A stretch of 64,000 nt of DNA from Bacteroidota bacterium (lineage in GTDB: Bacteria > Bacteroidota > Bacteroidia > Bacteroidales > Lentimicrobiaceae): positions 146,554 through 210,553 of the forward strand of contig WSXX01000012.1 of the NCBI GenBank assembly GCA_009773515.1. The letters are read 5' to 3'. Position 1 is the stretch's first letter, and each line of letters starts with the position of its first letter. A model generated the notes under the pieces. It was not told the origin of the DNA, searched no databases, and worked only from the letters and a program-made list of their open reading frames with translations. Positions 16,340 to 25,367 of this stretch are shown piece by piece. The translations under genes were made by a program, and so were the position numbers.

Positions 16340-17773
16340 ATGCCTGCCCGACTGTCGAATTTTACAACTTTTGCAAATACACTTTTGCCACATGAAGTAT
16401 CGTACCTTCAGGCTGTAAATCAATTTAAGGATACTGAAAATATTGGTGTTCTTGACCTGATACTCTACAATACACACAATCCAGAGCAGACTTTCCCTTA
16501 TAAACTATCGATTGATAAGCGCAAATATTCCAATCTTAAAATCTGGATTACTGAAAAGCTGAAATCAATTGATGTAGATGCCTATTACAGCTGGTTGCTT
16601 GAGATTGACCGTAAAATAATGACGGATAATATTTCGCCGCGCGAAGAAGATGCGTTGATCAGACTTATTAAGGGTTTTGATAAACCGCCCTATTATTTTA
16701 TACGGCTCTATGAAATCATCCGGAATTATCGTTTTTACCTGCTTATAAGATTCCGACATCATTACAATCAGATTGTTGACCGGTTTCTGACTGATTTTCA
16801 GGAGCTCTACAATAATTGCACGGAAGTTAACCGGCAACTGCATGAAGCAACAATTGATATTGTTAACCAATATGCCCAAAATAAAACCGAATCACGAAAG
16901 TGGGAACAATGGCTGAAAAATGTCTTTTATAATGACAAACTTGATGGCTTAAACCGATATCTTGCGATTGTAAGGCTGACTCTTATCTACTTCAATTACA
17001 AGGAATACGACAAATTGGACACCTTGTATAATGACCTTGACAGGATGATGCGTGAAGGACAATTCTATTCCCGTCGCATCTTACTGAATTATTATGCCAA
17101 TCGGGTAATGCTTCATTCAAAGCGAAATGAGCTGGATAAGGCATCGGAATATGGCTACTTGTCAATCAGGCAACACTCCGGCGATTACCTCCATTATGTG
17201 AACAACCTCTGTGCGGTGCTGCTCAGGCAGAATATGAACACCAAAGCGCTGAAGCTGATGCAGGATTCATTTCCCGAACTTAAAAATACCAAAAGTCATC
17301 ACAACAGGGTGGGTTTTGCCTCATTTTATATCAGGGCACTGAACAAAAACAAGCGGGCAGCAGAGGCAGCCGACTATGCCGAAACCTTCCTGAATGGCTA
17401 CAGAGAGCAAATCTTTGAATTTCGCTGGCATACTTTCTTTGCCTCTTACATGCAGTCGCTTACCGCGATGGAGAAGTATTCCCGTGTGATTCAATTATCT
17501 AAACGCTATAAGCTAATGGATAGGGAAAGTGAATACAAATTACGTGCAGTTTACATTCCTACCATTTCGTGGTATCATGCCGTTGCCGAGTATAAAGAGC
17601 TGGAAACCAATTTACATGAATTACTTTCGCAGATACATGAACCTGCTCTGCCGCTGCTGTCAGATCCGCATAAATGTCGCTTAATGGCCGATCTGGGCAG
17701 GGAGTTGCATGTGCATGTGCCGGAAATATTTTTGAAAGACGGAAATATTTACGGGTTGCTGCTAAATGCTTAA
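16340..17773 (+). CDS. hypothetical protein, 477 aa, TPR-like helical
   Basis: Not recognised. The protein begins MPARLSNFTTFANTLLPHEV and has no signal peptide or membrane segment. From about residue 190 it is rich in paired helices with Tyr/Leu/Ala spacing like tetratricopeptide repeats (for example YNDLDRMMREGQFYSRRILL, and NKRAAEAADYAETFLNGYRE), so a protein-binding scaffold role is possible. The N-terminal 150 residues are helical and basic. The likely promoter is TTTG (16285-16288) with TATCTTAG (16306-16313). It is monocistronic and followed by the inverted-repeat element at 17796-18090. Confidence 0.7.
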   Translation: MPARLSNFTTFANTLLPHEVSYLQAVNQFKDTENIGVLDLILYNTHNPEQTFPYKLSIDKRKYSNLKIWITEKLKSIDVDAYYSWLLEIDRKIMTDNISPREEDALIRLIKGFDKPPYYFIRLYEIIRNYRFYLLIRFRHHYNQIVDRFLTDFQELYNNCTEVNRQLHEATIDIVNQYAQNKTESRKWEQWLKNVFYNDKLDGLNRYLAIVRLTLIYFNYKEYDKLDTLYNDLDRMMREGQFYSRRILLNYYANRVMLHSKRNELDKASEYGYLSIRQHSGDYLHYVNNLCAVLLRQNMNTKALKLMQDSFPELKNTKSHHNRVGFASFYIRALNKNKRAAEAADYAETFLNGYREQIFEFRWHTFFASYMQSLTAMEKYSRVIQLSKRYKLMDRESEYKLRAVYIPTISWYHAVAEYKELETNLHELLSQIHEPALPLLSDPHKCRLMADLGRELHVHVPEIFLKDGNIYGLLLNA

Positions 17774-18273
17774 AAAGACGCCTGCAAGAATTACAGTTTA
17801 CCATTCAATGTCGTTTAGTTAAGACCTCGGATGGAATATAAAATAAAAAAGTATCCTTCGACTCCGCTCAGGAGGACATCGTATAGAGCAGATAACGTGT
17901 GCATTAAAGAGAACCATTGCTGACCTAACACGAATGTCACACTGAGCGGAGTCGAAGTGTTTAAATGCTTGATTTAACTGTCATCTCCGCATTATGCTCA
18001 ATTTTTTTTGAGTGCAAACTCAGGATGACTGTCAGTCTGAGCGGAGTCGAAGACAATTTTTCTTAACTAAACGACATTGGTTTACCAATTATGAATTACA
18101 AGTCAGGCCTATTATAAATTTACTAATATTAGCTGATATTCAATTATATACAACATTTTCAAGTACAGTTCGGTTAAAAAGTCAGCCCTTACCATCTTTC
18201 ATTTAACCTTTCCTGCTTAAGCCAAAGCTATTTACTTAGCATTTTATTTCAGAACACTGCAAAACAACCAGAT
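17774..18273. other. intergenic region dominated by an inverted-repeat element
   Basis: The first half is the MITE-like element (annotated separately). The remaining 180 bases before the thiolase ATG are AT-rich and should contain the promoter of the eight-gene cluster, but no good TTTG/TAnnTTTG pair is visible. Confidence 0.5.
17796..18090. mobile_element. MITE-like non-autonomous element with 19-bp terminal inverted repeats
   Basis: CAATGTCGTTTAGTTAAGA (17806-17824) is repeated as its exact reverse complement at 18061-18079. Flanking these are near-identical direct repeats, GTTTACCATT (17796-17805) and GTTTACCAATT (18080-18090), which look like a target-site duplication. Inside are three copies of TGAGCGGAGTCGAAG: inverted at 17856-17870, direct at 17943-17957 and 18038-18052. 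The whole can fold into a long hairpin. There is no transposase frame, so movement would need an enzyme encoded elsewhere; a REP-type element mobilised by a RAYT transposase is the other reading. Confidence 0.65.
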
Positions 18274-19455
18274 ATGAGAGAAGTTGTGATTGTATCAGCA
18301 GCCCGCACACCCATTGGATCATTCGGTGGAAGTCTTGCCGGCATAAGCGCTGTTGAATTAGGCACTATCGCTGCAAAAGAAGCCATCAAACGCGCAGGTA
18401 TTGATCCTTCAGAAATTGATGATGTGATTGTTGGAAATATACTTTCAGCGGGACTTGGACAAAATGTAGCCCGTCAGATATCCATTTATTCCGGTATCCC
18501 GGAAACGGTTACAGCCATGACCATCAACAAATTATGTGGTTCTGGTTTACGTGCTGTTAGCATGGCTGCTCAGTTTATCATGTTGGGCGATGCAGATGTA
18601 ATTCTTGCCGGAGGTACTGAAAGTATGACCAATGCTCCATATCTTCTGCCTAAAGGTCGTTATGGGTATAGAATGGGTGATGGCAAAATCATCGATAGCA
18701 TGATTCATGACGGGCTTACCGAAACATTCAACAATTACCACATGGGCGTTACGGCAGAAAACATTGCAAAGCGCTGGAACATAAGTCGTGAAGAACAGGA
18801 TGAATTTGCACTTCAGAGTCAGCTAAAGACTGAAGCTGCTCAGAAATCCGGAAAATTTAAGGATGAAATTGCACCTGTGGTTATACCGCAGCGCAAAGGA
18901 GAGCCTGTGGTGGTCGATGCTGACGAGTATCCCCGCCATGGCTCTACGATTGACAAACTGACGAAACTTCCACCGGCATTCGATAAAGCAGGTACAGTTA
19001 CTGCAGGAAATTCCTCAGGTATAAACGATGGTGCTGCCATGCTGATCGTTATGTCAAAACAAAAAGCCGATGAACTGGGACTTAAACCTTTGGTTACCAT
19101 AAAATCCTACGCGTCTGTTGCGCTTGATCCAACCATTATGGGATACGGCCCTGTGCCGGCTTCGCGCAAAGCCCTTGAAAAAATCGGATATTCCATAGAT
19201 CAGATTGATCTTGTGGAAGCCAATGAAGCTTTTGCTTCACAATCAATTGCTGTAACCCGCGATCTGGGACTTGATCCGTCAAAAGTCAATGTTAACGGCG
19301 GTGCAATTGCTTTGGGACATCCCATCGGAGCTTCAGGAGCACGAATTCTAACAACCCTGATTTATGAAATGATCAGACGCGATGCAAAAACCGGACTTGC
19401 CACACTTTGTATAGGTGGTGGAATGGGAACATCCTTAATTGTCGAACGAGCTTAA
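18274..19455 (+). CDS. acetyl-CoA C-acyltransferase (thiolase)
   Basis: A 393-residue type II thiolase that interconverts two acetyl-CoA (or acyl-CoA plus acetyl-CoA) and a 3-ketoacyl-CoA. The catalytic set is complete: nucleophile Cys88 in [12 protein letters not shown] (317-320), His349 in GHPIG and Cys379 in CIGGGMG. The sequence best fits acetoacetyl-CoA thiolases (AtoB/ThlA/PhaA). It opens an eight-gene same-strand cluster running to 27990. The direction of flux (condensation or thiolysis) cannot be read from the sequence; the symporter, ligase and hydrolase downstream favour catabolism. Confidence 0.93.
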   Translation: MREVVIVSAARTPIGSFGGSLAGISAVELGTIAAKEAIKRAGIDPSEIDDVIVGNILSAGLGQNVARQISIYSGIPETVTAMTINKLCGSGLRAVSMAAQFIMLGDADVILAGGTESMTNAPYLLPKGRYGYRMGDGKIIDSMIHDGLTETFNNYHMGVTAENIAKRWNISREEQDEFALQSQLKTEAAQKSGKFKDEIAPVVIPQRKGEPVVVDADEYPRHGSTIDKLTKLPPAFDKAGTVTAGNSSGINDGAAMLIVMSKQKADELGLKPLVTIKSYASVALDPTIMGYGPVPASRKALEKIGYSIDQIDLVEANEAFASQSIAVTRDLGLDPSKVNVNGGAIALGHPIGASGARILTTLIYEMIRRDAKTGLATLCIGGGMGTSLIVERA

Positions 19456-19527
19456 ATAAGAGATTTCAGCTATCTGAAAAAAGTAAGCAATGGCACTTCA
19501 ACAAAGTGCCTTCAAATAAAAACAGTG

Positions 19528-20271
19528 ATGAAAAGACTTGAAAATAAAATAGCCATTATTACCGGTGGTGCTGATGGAATCGGCAAAGCCACTGCAATTC
19601 GTTTTGCTCAGGAAGGCGCGGTTGCCATTATCTGGGATCTGAACGAAGAAAAAGGTGAGCGTTTGGTTGAAGACATCCGCAGCGATGGTGGAAATGCTGA
19701 CTTTTATAAAGTTAACACTGCAGATTATCAGCAGGTTGAAGCTTCAGCAACTGCAGTCGCTGAAAAGTACGGCAAGATTGATATTTTGATCAACAATGCC
19801 GGAATAACCCGCGATGCAAGTCTGAAAAAAATGACTATTGAGCATTGGCAACAGGTGATAGATGTCAATTTGAGCGGCGTATTTTATTGTACCAAAGCCA
19901 TATCGCCATTTATGCTGGATAAGGGTTATGGTCGTATCATCACAACTTCATCGGTAGTAGCACTGTATGGAAATTTCGGGCAAACGAATTACGTGGCCAC
20001 CAAGGCCGGTGTAATTGGCATGACCAAAACCTGGGCCCGTGAATTGGGCCGAAAAGGAATTACCGCCAATGCGATTGCTCCGGGTTTTATCTCCACCGAA
20101 ATGGTCACGCTGATGCCTGAAAATGTGCTCGCATCCATGCGCGAAAAAGTTCCGCTTGGCAGATTGGGCAAACCCGAAGAAATTGCAAGTGCATTTGTAT
20201 TTCTGGCTTCGGATGAAGCAGCTTACATTAATGGAGCTGTTTTGAGTGTTGATGGAGGTATAACAATCTAA
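19528..20271 (+). CDS. short-chain dehydrogenase, FabG/PhaB-like 3-ketoacyl reductase or 3-hydroxyacyl dehydrogenase
   Basis: A 247-residue classical SDR. It has a Rossmann TGGADGIG glycine motif, NNAG (near 90), catalytic Ser of TSSVV, and YVATK with Tyr and Lys four apart. The Asp of the IIWDLN stretch, at the end of the second strand, is the position that usually selects NAD(H) over NADP(H), which would fit an oxidative role on 3-hydroxyacyl-CoA; FabG proper prefers NADPH. ATG at 19528 is preferred over GTG at 19525. It lies 72 bases after the thiolase and 11 before the KASIII-like gene. Acetoacetyl-CoA/3-hydroxybutyryl-CoA is the natural guess for substrate given the neighbouring thiolase. 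Confidence 0.88.
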   Translation: MKRLENKIAIITGGADGIGKATAIRFAQEGAVAIIWDLNEEKGERLVEDIRSDGGNADFYKVNTADYQQVEASATAVAEKYGKIDILINNAGITRDASLKKMTIEHWQQVIDVNLSGVFYCTKAISPFMLDKGYGRIITTSSVVALYGNFGQTNYVATKAGVIGMTKTWARELGRKGITANAIAPGFISTEMVTLMPENVLASMREKVPLGRLGKPEEIASAFVFLASDEAAYINGAVLSVDGGITI

Positions 20272-20282
20272 TAATCTGACTG

Positions 20283-21272
20283 ATGCGAAATGCAATAATT
20301 CACTCAACCGGTGCATATGTTCCCGAAAGGATTGTGCCAAACAGTTATTTTGATGAACTGCTTGGCGAAAATGTGAGCGATTGGCTGGTTGAAAATGTAC
20401 ACATTCATGAGCGGAGATGGGCTGCTGAAAATCAATCAACGGCTGACCTATGTATACCCGCGGCAAAACAAGCCATGGAAAGGGGAGGCCTGAAACCTGA
20501 AGACATTGATCTGCTGATTATTTCAACAGATACTCCTGAGTTTATTTCGCCTTCAACCGCTTCGAAAGTTCAGTATGAACTTGGCCTTGTTAATGCAGGA
20601 ACCTTTGATGTAAATACTGCCTGCGCAGGATTTGTGACCGCTCTTGACATCGGATCAAAGTACATTAAGGCCGATAATCAATACAAATATGTAATGGTGA
20701 TCGGGGCTTATGCAATGAGCAAATATTTGAATATGCAGGACAAAAAAACTGTTACTTTATTTGCTGATGGAGCTGGTGTAATGATTCTGAAAGCTGAAGA
20801 AACAGATAATCAGGGATTTCTGGCCAGCGAACTTTTGACTCAAGGTCAATATTATGGTTATATGGGTATTTATGCCGGAGGTACTTTTCAGCCGGTTACC
20901 CGCGAAGTTGTTGAAAACAAGGACCATCTGCTGAAATTTGTTCAAAAATTTCCGAAGGAGCTCAACCCGGAAATGTGGAGTAAAATGGCCACTGACCTTA
21001 CTTTAAGGATAGGGGAGAACCCTCAATCGGTTGACCATTATTTTATGACGCAGATCAACATCAACAGCATTTGGGAAACCATGGACAGACTGAATGTGCA
21101 TCGCGATAAAGCGCATACCATAATGCAATATTACGGTTATACAGGTTCGGCATGTATTCCCCTGGCTTTTGATGATGCTGTAACAAAAGGAAAAGTCAAG
21201 CGCGGTGAATTGCTGGTATTTATCGGTTCCGGTGGTGGACTTGCGTTTGCATCAGCAGCTTTCAGGTATTAG
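20283..21272 (+). CDS. ketoacyl-ACP synthase III-like protein lacking catalytic His and Asn
   Basis: A 329-residue thiolase-fold protein of the FabH (KASIII) family. Nucleophile Cys114 is intact in VNTACAGF and the closing LLVFIGSGGGLAFASAAFRY is typical. However, the HQANLRI stretch of FabH reads TQININSI, with Thr256 at the His position, and RHGNTSAAS reads YYGYTGSAC, with Tyr286 at the Asn position. Without His and Asn, decarboxylative condensation is unlikely; acyl transfer or thioester hydrolysis from Cys is more plausible, as in divergent KASIII relatives of secondary metabolism. It is embedded in the thiolase cluster, 11 bases after the SDR. Confidence 0.85.
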   Translation: MRNAIIHSTGAYVPERIVPNSYFDELLGENVSDWLVENVHIHERRWAAENQSTADLCIPAAKQAMERGGLKPEDIDLLIISTDTPEFISPSTASKVQYELGLVNAGTFDVNTACAGFVTALDIGSKYIKADNQYKYVMVIGAYAMSKYLNMQDKKTVTLFADGAGVMILKAEETDNQGFLASELLTQGQYYGYMGIYAGGTFQPVTREVVENKDHLLKFVQKFPKELNPEMWSKMATDLTLRIGENPQSVDHYFMTQININSIWETMDRLNVHRDKAHTIMQYYGYTGSACIPLAFDDAVTKGKVKRGELLVFIGSGGGLAFASAAFRY

Positions 21273-21312
21273 TCAATAAGGATAATCTTCACAGAAATAA
21301 AAATAACTAAAA

Positions 21313-22869
21313 TTGGCAACATCGGCACAAATTACGGGCGCATGGATTCTGGTGATTCTTTACATGGGAATTATCCTGTTTTTTGTAATCCGTGGCGCAC
21401 TTAAAATCAAAAGTATTTCCGATTATGCAGTGGGTAACATTATGTTTTCACCTACTGCAGTTGCTCTTTCGCTGGCTGCAAGTATGACCAGTGCGGCTAC
21501 TTTTGTAATAAACCCGGGTTTTATCGCCAATTTTGGCATCAGCGGAATAATTTCTTATGGACTTGTTCTGCCGCTGGCAGCTGTGATTTCTTTGGCCGTA
21601 CTCACCAAAAGTTTCCGCAAATACGGGCAATCAGTTAAAGCACTTACGCTCGCCCAATGGATAGGAGAACGTTACAAAAGCAAAAATTACGCGCTTTTTA
21701 TGGGATTTCTGGCATTGCTGCTCATAACTTTTATAGTGTTGATTGCCGTTGCGATTACTCAGGTACTTTCCAAAGCGCTGAATGCTGACCCATACATCGT
21801 TTTAATAAGTGTGGTGGTGTTTATTTTCGGGTATATGATGTTTGGCGGCGCCAATAGCATGGTCTATACCAATACCATTCAGGCAATTATTATGTTGGTG
21901 GTTGCTGTGATTCTGCTTACATCAGGTTATGAGCACTTTAGCGAAGGAATCGGGCAATTTATGCAGAAACTCTCCGACATTGATCCGGCGCTCACCAAAC
22001 TCACTAATCCTGACAGCCCGCTTTTCAGAGATTTCTACGAAATCATTTTCGCACAGATAATTGTGGGAATGGCCATTGTGGTGCAGCCTCACATCATCAC
22101 CAAATCACTGCTTCTGAAAAAAGAAAGCGACGTAAACCGATTTCTGGTGGTGGCAATTGGTGCTGAGTTGCTTTTCTTTTTTGTAGTGATTGCAGGGCTT
22201 TATGCCCGCATTACCTTCCCTGATCTCACTGTCGGAGGCATAGCATTGAAAAATGATACCATTATTCCAACCTATGTTATGCACGTTTTCTCGAACGGAA
22301 CTTTGGCTGTAATTATTGGTCTGATCGTTGTGCTTGGCTTGCTTTCAGCCGGAATTTCCACCCTTGAAGGATTGATTCAATCGGTGTCAACAACCATAAC
22401 TTCAGACATAATCAAACCTTTGACAGGCAATTGGTTGAAGTCAGATAAGTCGATGATAACACTTAATAAAATTGTAATTATAGCGCTCGGAATAATAACC
22501 ATCTGGCTATCGTGGCAACAGATTGCAAAGCCGAAGCTAAGTGTCGGTATTTTTGCCCAGAATGGAGTTTATGCATATTTTGCATCTGCATTTGTGCCGG
22601 TCATCTTTGGAATTTATCACAGGAAAATGCGCGCTTCTGTAGCATTTACAGGATCTTTGGTAGCTTTTGGCGTGCATTTTGCAGTCTATTATCTGATGCC
22701 TTTTCTGGTCAATACCTATGGCATGACGTTTGGCTTTTTTACCCGTTACCTTGAAGGTCCGGTTCGGAACCCGGCTATAGCTTGTTCAACTGCCGTGATT
22801 ATTTCCACGCTTATCGTATTGATTATGATTATGATTCAAAAGAAAACAGAAAAGATAAGTCAGCCATGA
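21313..22869 (+). CDS. sodium:solute symporter (SSS family)
   Basis: A 518-residue inner-membrane transporter with about 13 hydrophobic helices, in the SSS family that imports monocarboxylates, proline, sugars and similar solutes with sodium. Helix 1 is AWILVILYMGIILFFVI, followed by the family's SISDYAVG loop and an unwound SLAASMTSAATFVINPG stretch (TM2) that lines the sodium site. The start is TTG at 21313: a TAA lies nine bases upstream in frame, and the first ATG would cut helix 1. The stop overlaps the ATG of the acyl-CoA ligase by four bases, so the imported solute is probably the ligase substrate, for example a short-chain or hydroxy acid. Confidence 0.88.
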   Translation: MATSAQITGAWILVILYMGIILFFVIRGALKIKSISDYAVGNIMFSPTAVALSLAASMTSAATFVINPGFIANFGISGIISYGLVLPLAAVISLAVLTKSFRKYGQSVKALTLAQWIGERYKSKNYALFMGFLALLLITFIVLIAVAITQVLSKALNADPYIVLISVVVFIFGYMMFGGANSMVYTNTIQAIIMLVVAVILLTSGYEHFSEGIGQFMQKLSDIDPALTKLTNPDSPLFRDFYEIIFAQIIVGMAIVVQPHIITKSLLLKKESDVNRFLVVAIGAELLFFFVVIAGLYARITFPDLTVGGIALKNDTIIPTYVMHVFSNGTLAVIIGLIVVLGLLSAGISTLEGLIQSVSTTITSDIIKPLTGNWLKSDKSMITLNKIVIIALGIITIWLSWQQIAKPKLSVGIFAQNGVYAYFASAFVPVIFGIYHRKMRASVAFTGSLVAFGVHFAVYYLMPFLVNTYGMTFGFFTRYLEGPVRNPAIACSTAVIISTLIVLIMIMIQKKTEKISQP

Positions 22870-24377
22870 TCACAAACGACTGGAGCCGTAAATGGGCCGG
22901 ATACAATCCTGACAAAGTGGCTGTCGCTGAATTTGAGACTGGCAGGCAACTTACCTATGCCCAACTGAATAAACTTGGAAACGGGTTTTCGAGCTACTTT
23001 ACTCAGGAGCTGGAACTAAAAAAAGGAGATCGGATTGCCATTCTTGCCGAGAATTGTCTTGAATATATTGCGCTTCTTGGTGTTGCTCAAAAAACCGGAA
23101 TAATCCTGGTGCCTTTAAATTATCGATTGACTTCCCGTGAAATCGATTTTCTGATTTCTGACAGTGACCCCGTTTTAATTATTACTGAATACAAATTTCA
23201 AGATAAAGTATTTGAAACTGCTGCTTTTAAGGCAGTCAGACATCACATCAGCCTGATTGATTTGCAGTCAAAAACAGCTGATTTGTTGATTTCAGAGGAC
23301 AGTGATCTGATCCGAACCGAAACAATTACCCACAGCGATGCTGCGTTGATCATTTACACGAGCGGTACAACGGCGTTTCCCAAAGGGTCTGTTTATACGC
23401 ACGGTATGATGTTCTGGAACAGCATCAACACCCAGTTAAGGCTTGATATTACCTCAGCCGATCGCTCAGTAAATGTTGCACCTCCGTTTCACACGGGTAA
23501 CTGGAATGTGTTGCTCACCCCATTTTTGCATCATGGGGCTTACACCCTCATTATGAAAAGTTTTGATGCAGATAAAGTACTTGAAGTTCTTGAAAAAGAT
23601 GATCTTACCATATTCTGGGCGGTTCCGACAATGCTTAAAATGATGGCAGATTCTCCGCATTTTGCAAATGTTAATCTCAGTAAGATCAGATATTTTATTG
23701 TTGGTGGGGAAGCCATGCCGGTGCCGCTTATTGAAAAATGGCATGCAAAAGGAGTACCCATCCGGCAGGGTTACGGACTTACCGAAGTTGGTCCGAACGT
23801 AACCTCTCTAAATCATCAGGATGCCATCCGGAAAGCAGGTTCCATCGGGAAACCCAATTTCTATTGTAGCGCAAGGCTGGTTGATGAACACGGCAAAGAC
23901 GTAGAACCCAATCAATTGGGCGAACTTGTTTTAAGCGGACCAAACGTTACACCAGGTTATTGGAAAAACCCTGAAGCCACAGCTTCAACCATTATTGATG
24001 GATGGTTTCATACCGGAGACATAATGCGTCGCGATGAGGAAGGTTTCCTTTTTGTGGTTGACCGTATAAAAAACATGTACATTTCGGGTGCCGAAAATGT
24101 ATATCCTGCTGAAATTGAATATCTTCTGCGTTCACACCCGGCCATTGATGCTGCAGCTATTATTGGCGTTCCGGATGAAAAGTGGGGAGAATCGGGAATG
24201 GCTTTTATTGTAATAAAGCCCGGGAATCAACTCAAAGAAGGCGATGTTATCTCCTTTTGTGAGGATAAACTGGCTAAATTCAAGATACCAAGGCATATTC
24301 GTTTTGTTAGCGAACTGCCTAAAAATGATGCCGGTAAGATTGACCGCAAAAAACTAAAGGAAATTTCAAATCAATAA
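22866..24377 (+). CDS. acyl-CoA ligase (AMP-binding adenylate-forming enzyme)
   Basis: A 503-residue class I adenylate-forming enzyme that activates a carboxylic acid as acyl-AMP and transfers it to CoA. Motifs in order: IIYTSGTTAFPKGS (P-loop, with Ala where most have Gly), YGLTEVGP, GWFHTGDIMRRDEEGF, the hinge DRIKNM, ENVYPAEIE, and the catalytic Lys of NDAGKIDRKKL. The start ATG at 22866 overlaps the symporter stop (ATGA), implying translational coupling; an upstream start at 22782 would lie wholly in the symporter. Chain length cannot be read reliably; medium or short chain is likely. Confidence 0.9.
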   Translation: MITNDWSRKWAGYNPDKVAVAEFETGRQLTYAQLNKLGNGFSSYFTQELELKKGDRIAILAENCLEYIALLGVAQKTGIILVPLNYRLTSREIDFLISDSDPVLIITEYKFQDKVFETAAFKAVRHHISLIDLQSKTADLLISEDSDLIRTETITHSDAALIIYTSGTTAFPKGSVYTHGMMFWNSINTQLRLDITSADRSVNVAPPFHTGNWNVLLTPFLHHGAYTLIMKSFDADKVLEVLEKDDLTIFWAVPTMLKMMADSPHFANVNLSKIRYFIVGGEAMPVPLIEKWHAKGVPIRQGYGLTEVGPNVTSLNHQDAIRKAGSIGKPNFYCSARLVDEHGKDVEPNQLGELVLSGPNVTPGYWKNPEATASTIIDGWFHTGDIMRRDEEGFLFVVDRIKNMYISGAENVYPAEIEYLLRSHPAIDAAAIIGVPDEKWGESGMAFIVIKPGNQLKEGDVISFCEDKLAKFKIPRHIRFVSELPKNDAGKIDRKKLKEISNQ

Positions 24378-24422
24378 TAATCCGATTAATTTAATTTTAA
24401 ACCAACCTAAATTTCAAACAAA

Positions 24423-25262
24423 ATGAAGAACACACATTTCAGAATGATTGCTCTGATGCTTGGCATCACAATGAGTGCAATTTCGTTTACCTCCTGCGAC
24501 AAAGATGAAGACAAAGGCGATCCTCCAACTATTGTAGCTTTTTCGATTGCAAATGACAACGAAACAGCTACTGTAGTGTTCAGTGAGGCAGTTTATAAAG
24601 CTGCCAACCAAACCGGAAACCTCGACAAAGCAGCATTTTCTGTTACCATTGCCGGTGGCTCAGCAACTGTTGCCGATTTTACTGTAACTCATATTGCCGG
24701 AACCAATGAAGCTGTAATTGGCCTTACTCTCAGCGGAATTGCTGATGGAAATGAAGTGGTTACTGTAAAACCAGCCGCTGCCAATGCAGTCTACAATGTT
24801 AAAGGAGTTGGCATTGATGCAGCACAAAGCAAAACAGCCAACCTCAATGATATAGGAGTTATTGGAAAATGGCAGTCATCAGGACTTAATGTTGCTCCAT
24901 TGCTTATCTATGCCGGAATTGATTCAATTTATGCTCATTTTAAAGGTGACAACACCTATGTTGTTGAATCATTTACTCCAGACGGATCAAAAACAACCCT
25001 GACCGGTACTTTTACCCAACAGCGTTCTGTAGTTACCGGCATCTGGAATATTACAGTTAACCAATCATCACCAACAGCCCTTACCAGCGTTGGTATATTC
25101 CAGTTGTCGCCACTTTCTCCGATTACTATGAAATATGAAGTTGCTCAAACAGAACCTGCTATTGTTGGTGTTACACCTGCAACAGCTGCAGGCGGATTTG
25201 GCAGCACAAGTGGCGGTGCTTACGGTATTTTGAATGTTCAGACTTACGTGAAAATCAACTAA
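24423..25262 (+). CDS. probable surface lipoprotein of the thiolase cluster
   Basis: A 279-residue lipoprotein. The signal peptide ends SFTSC, and the Cys is followed by DKDEDKGD, an acidic tract of the kind that exports lipoproteins to the surface in some Bacteroidota. Residues about 35-130 form an Ig-like beta-domain (TATVVFSEAVYKAA, AAFSVTIAGGSA). Residues from DIGVIGKWQSSG onward form a second beta-rich domain ending in Gly-rich GFGSTSGGAYGIL. It is a paralogue of the lipoprotein at 13995-14849 along its whole length. It sits between the acyl-CoA ligase and the outer-membrane barrel, and could bind the substrate at the surface; this is inference. A terminator-like hairpin follows. Confidence 0.78.
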   Translation: MKNTHFRMIALMLGITMSAISFTSCDKDEDKGDPPTIVAFSIANDNETATVVFSEAVYKAANQTGNLDKAAFSVTIAGGSATVADFTVTHIAGTNEAVIGLTLSGIADGNEVVTVKPAAANAVYNVKGVGIDAAQSKTANLNDIGVIGKWQSSGLNVAPLLIYAGIDSIYAHFKGDNTYVVESFTPDGSKTTLTGTFTQQRSVVTGIWNITVNQSSPTALTSVGIFQLSPLSPITMKYEVAQTEPAIVGVTPATAAGGFGSTSGGAYGILNVQTYVKIN

Positions 25263-25296
25263 TTCGTTTTCTGATTATTGATCAATGAATTTTCAT

Positions 25297-25339
25297 GCCC
25301 GGCAGTTCAGTTTTTTAAAGTTGGATGCCGGGCTTTTTT
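25297..25339 (+). terminator. terminator-like hairpin inside the cluster
   Basis: GCCCGGCA (25297-25304) pairs with TGCCGGGC (25326-25333), with a T run to 25339, between the lipoprotein and the barrel gene. It should reduce read-through to the last two genes, or end the first transcript with a second promoter before the barrel gene. Confidence 0.75.
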
Positions 25340-25367
25340 ACCTTTCTTTTATTTCATCCTGTCTGTT

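Noticed and set aside
18012..18206. 64-codon frame within and after the inverted-repeat element
   Set aside because: It crosses repeats and the terminal inverted repeat, and its product has no signs of a real protein.
19948..20466. 172-residue open frame on the minus strand across the SDR and KASIII-like genes
   Set aside because: It lies opposite two well-conserved coding frames, has no recognisable motif and no promoter; it is a shadow.
25278..25367. Upstream extension of the outer-membrane barrel gene
   Set aside because: It would translate through a terminator hairpin and add 30 unrelated residues before a perfect signal peptide that begins at 25368.
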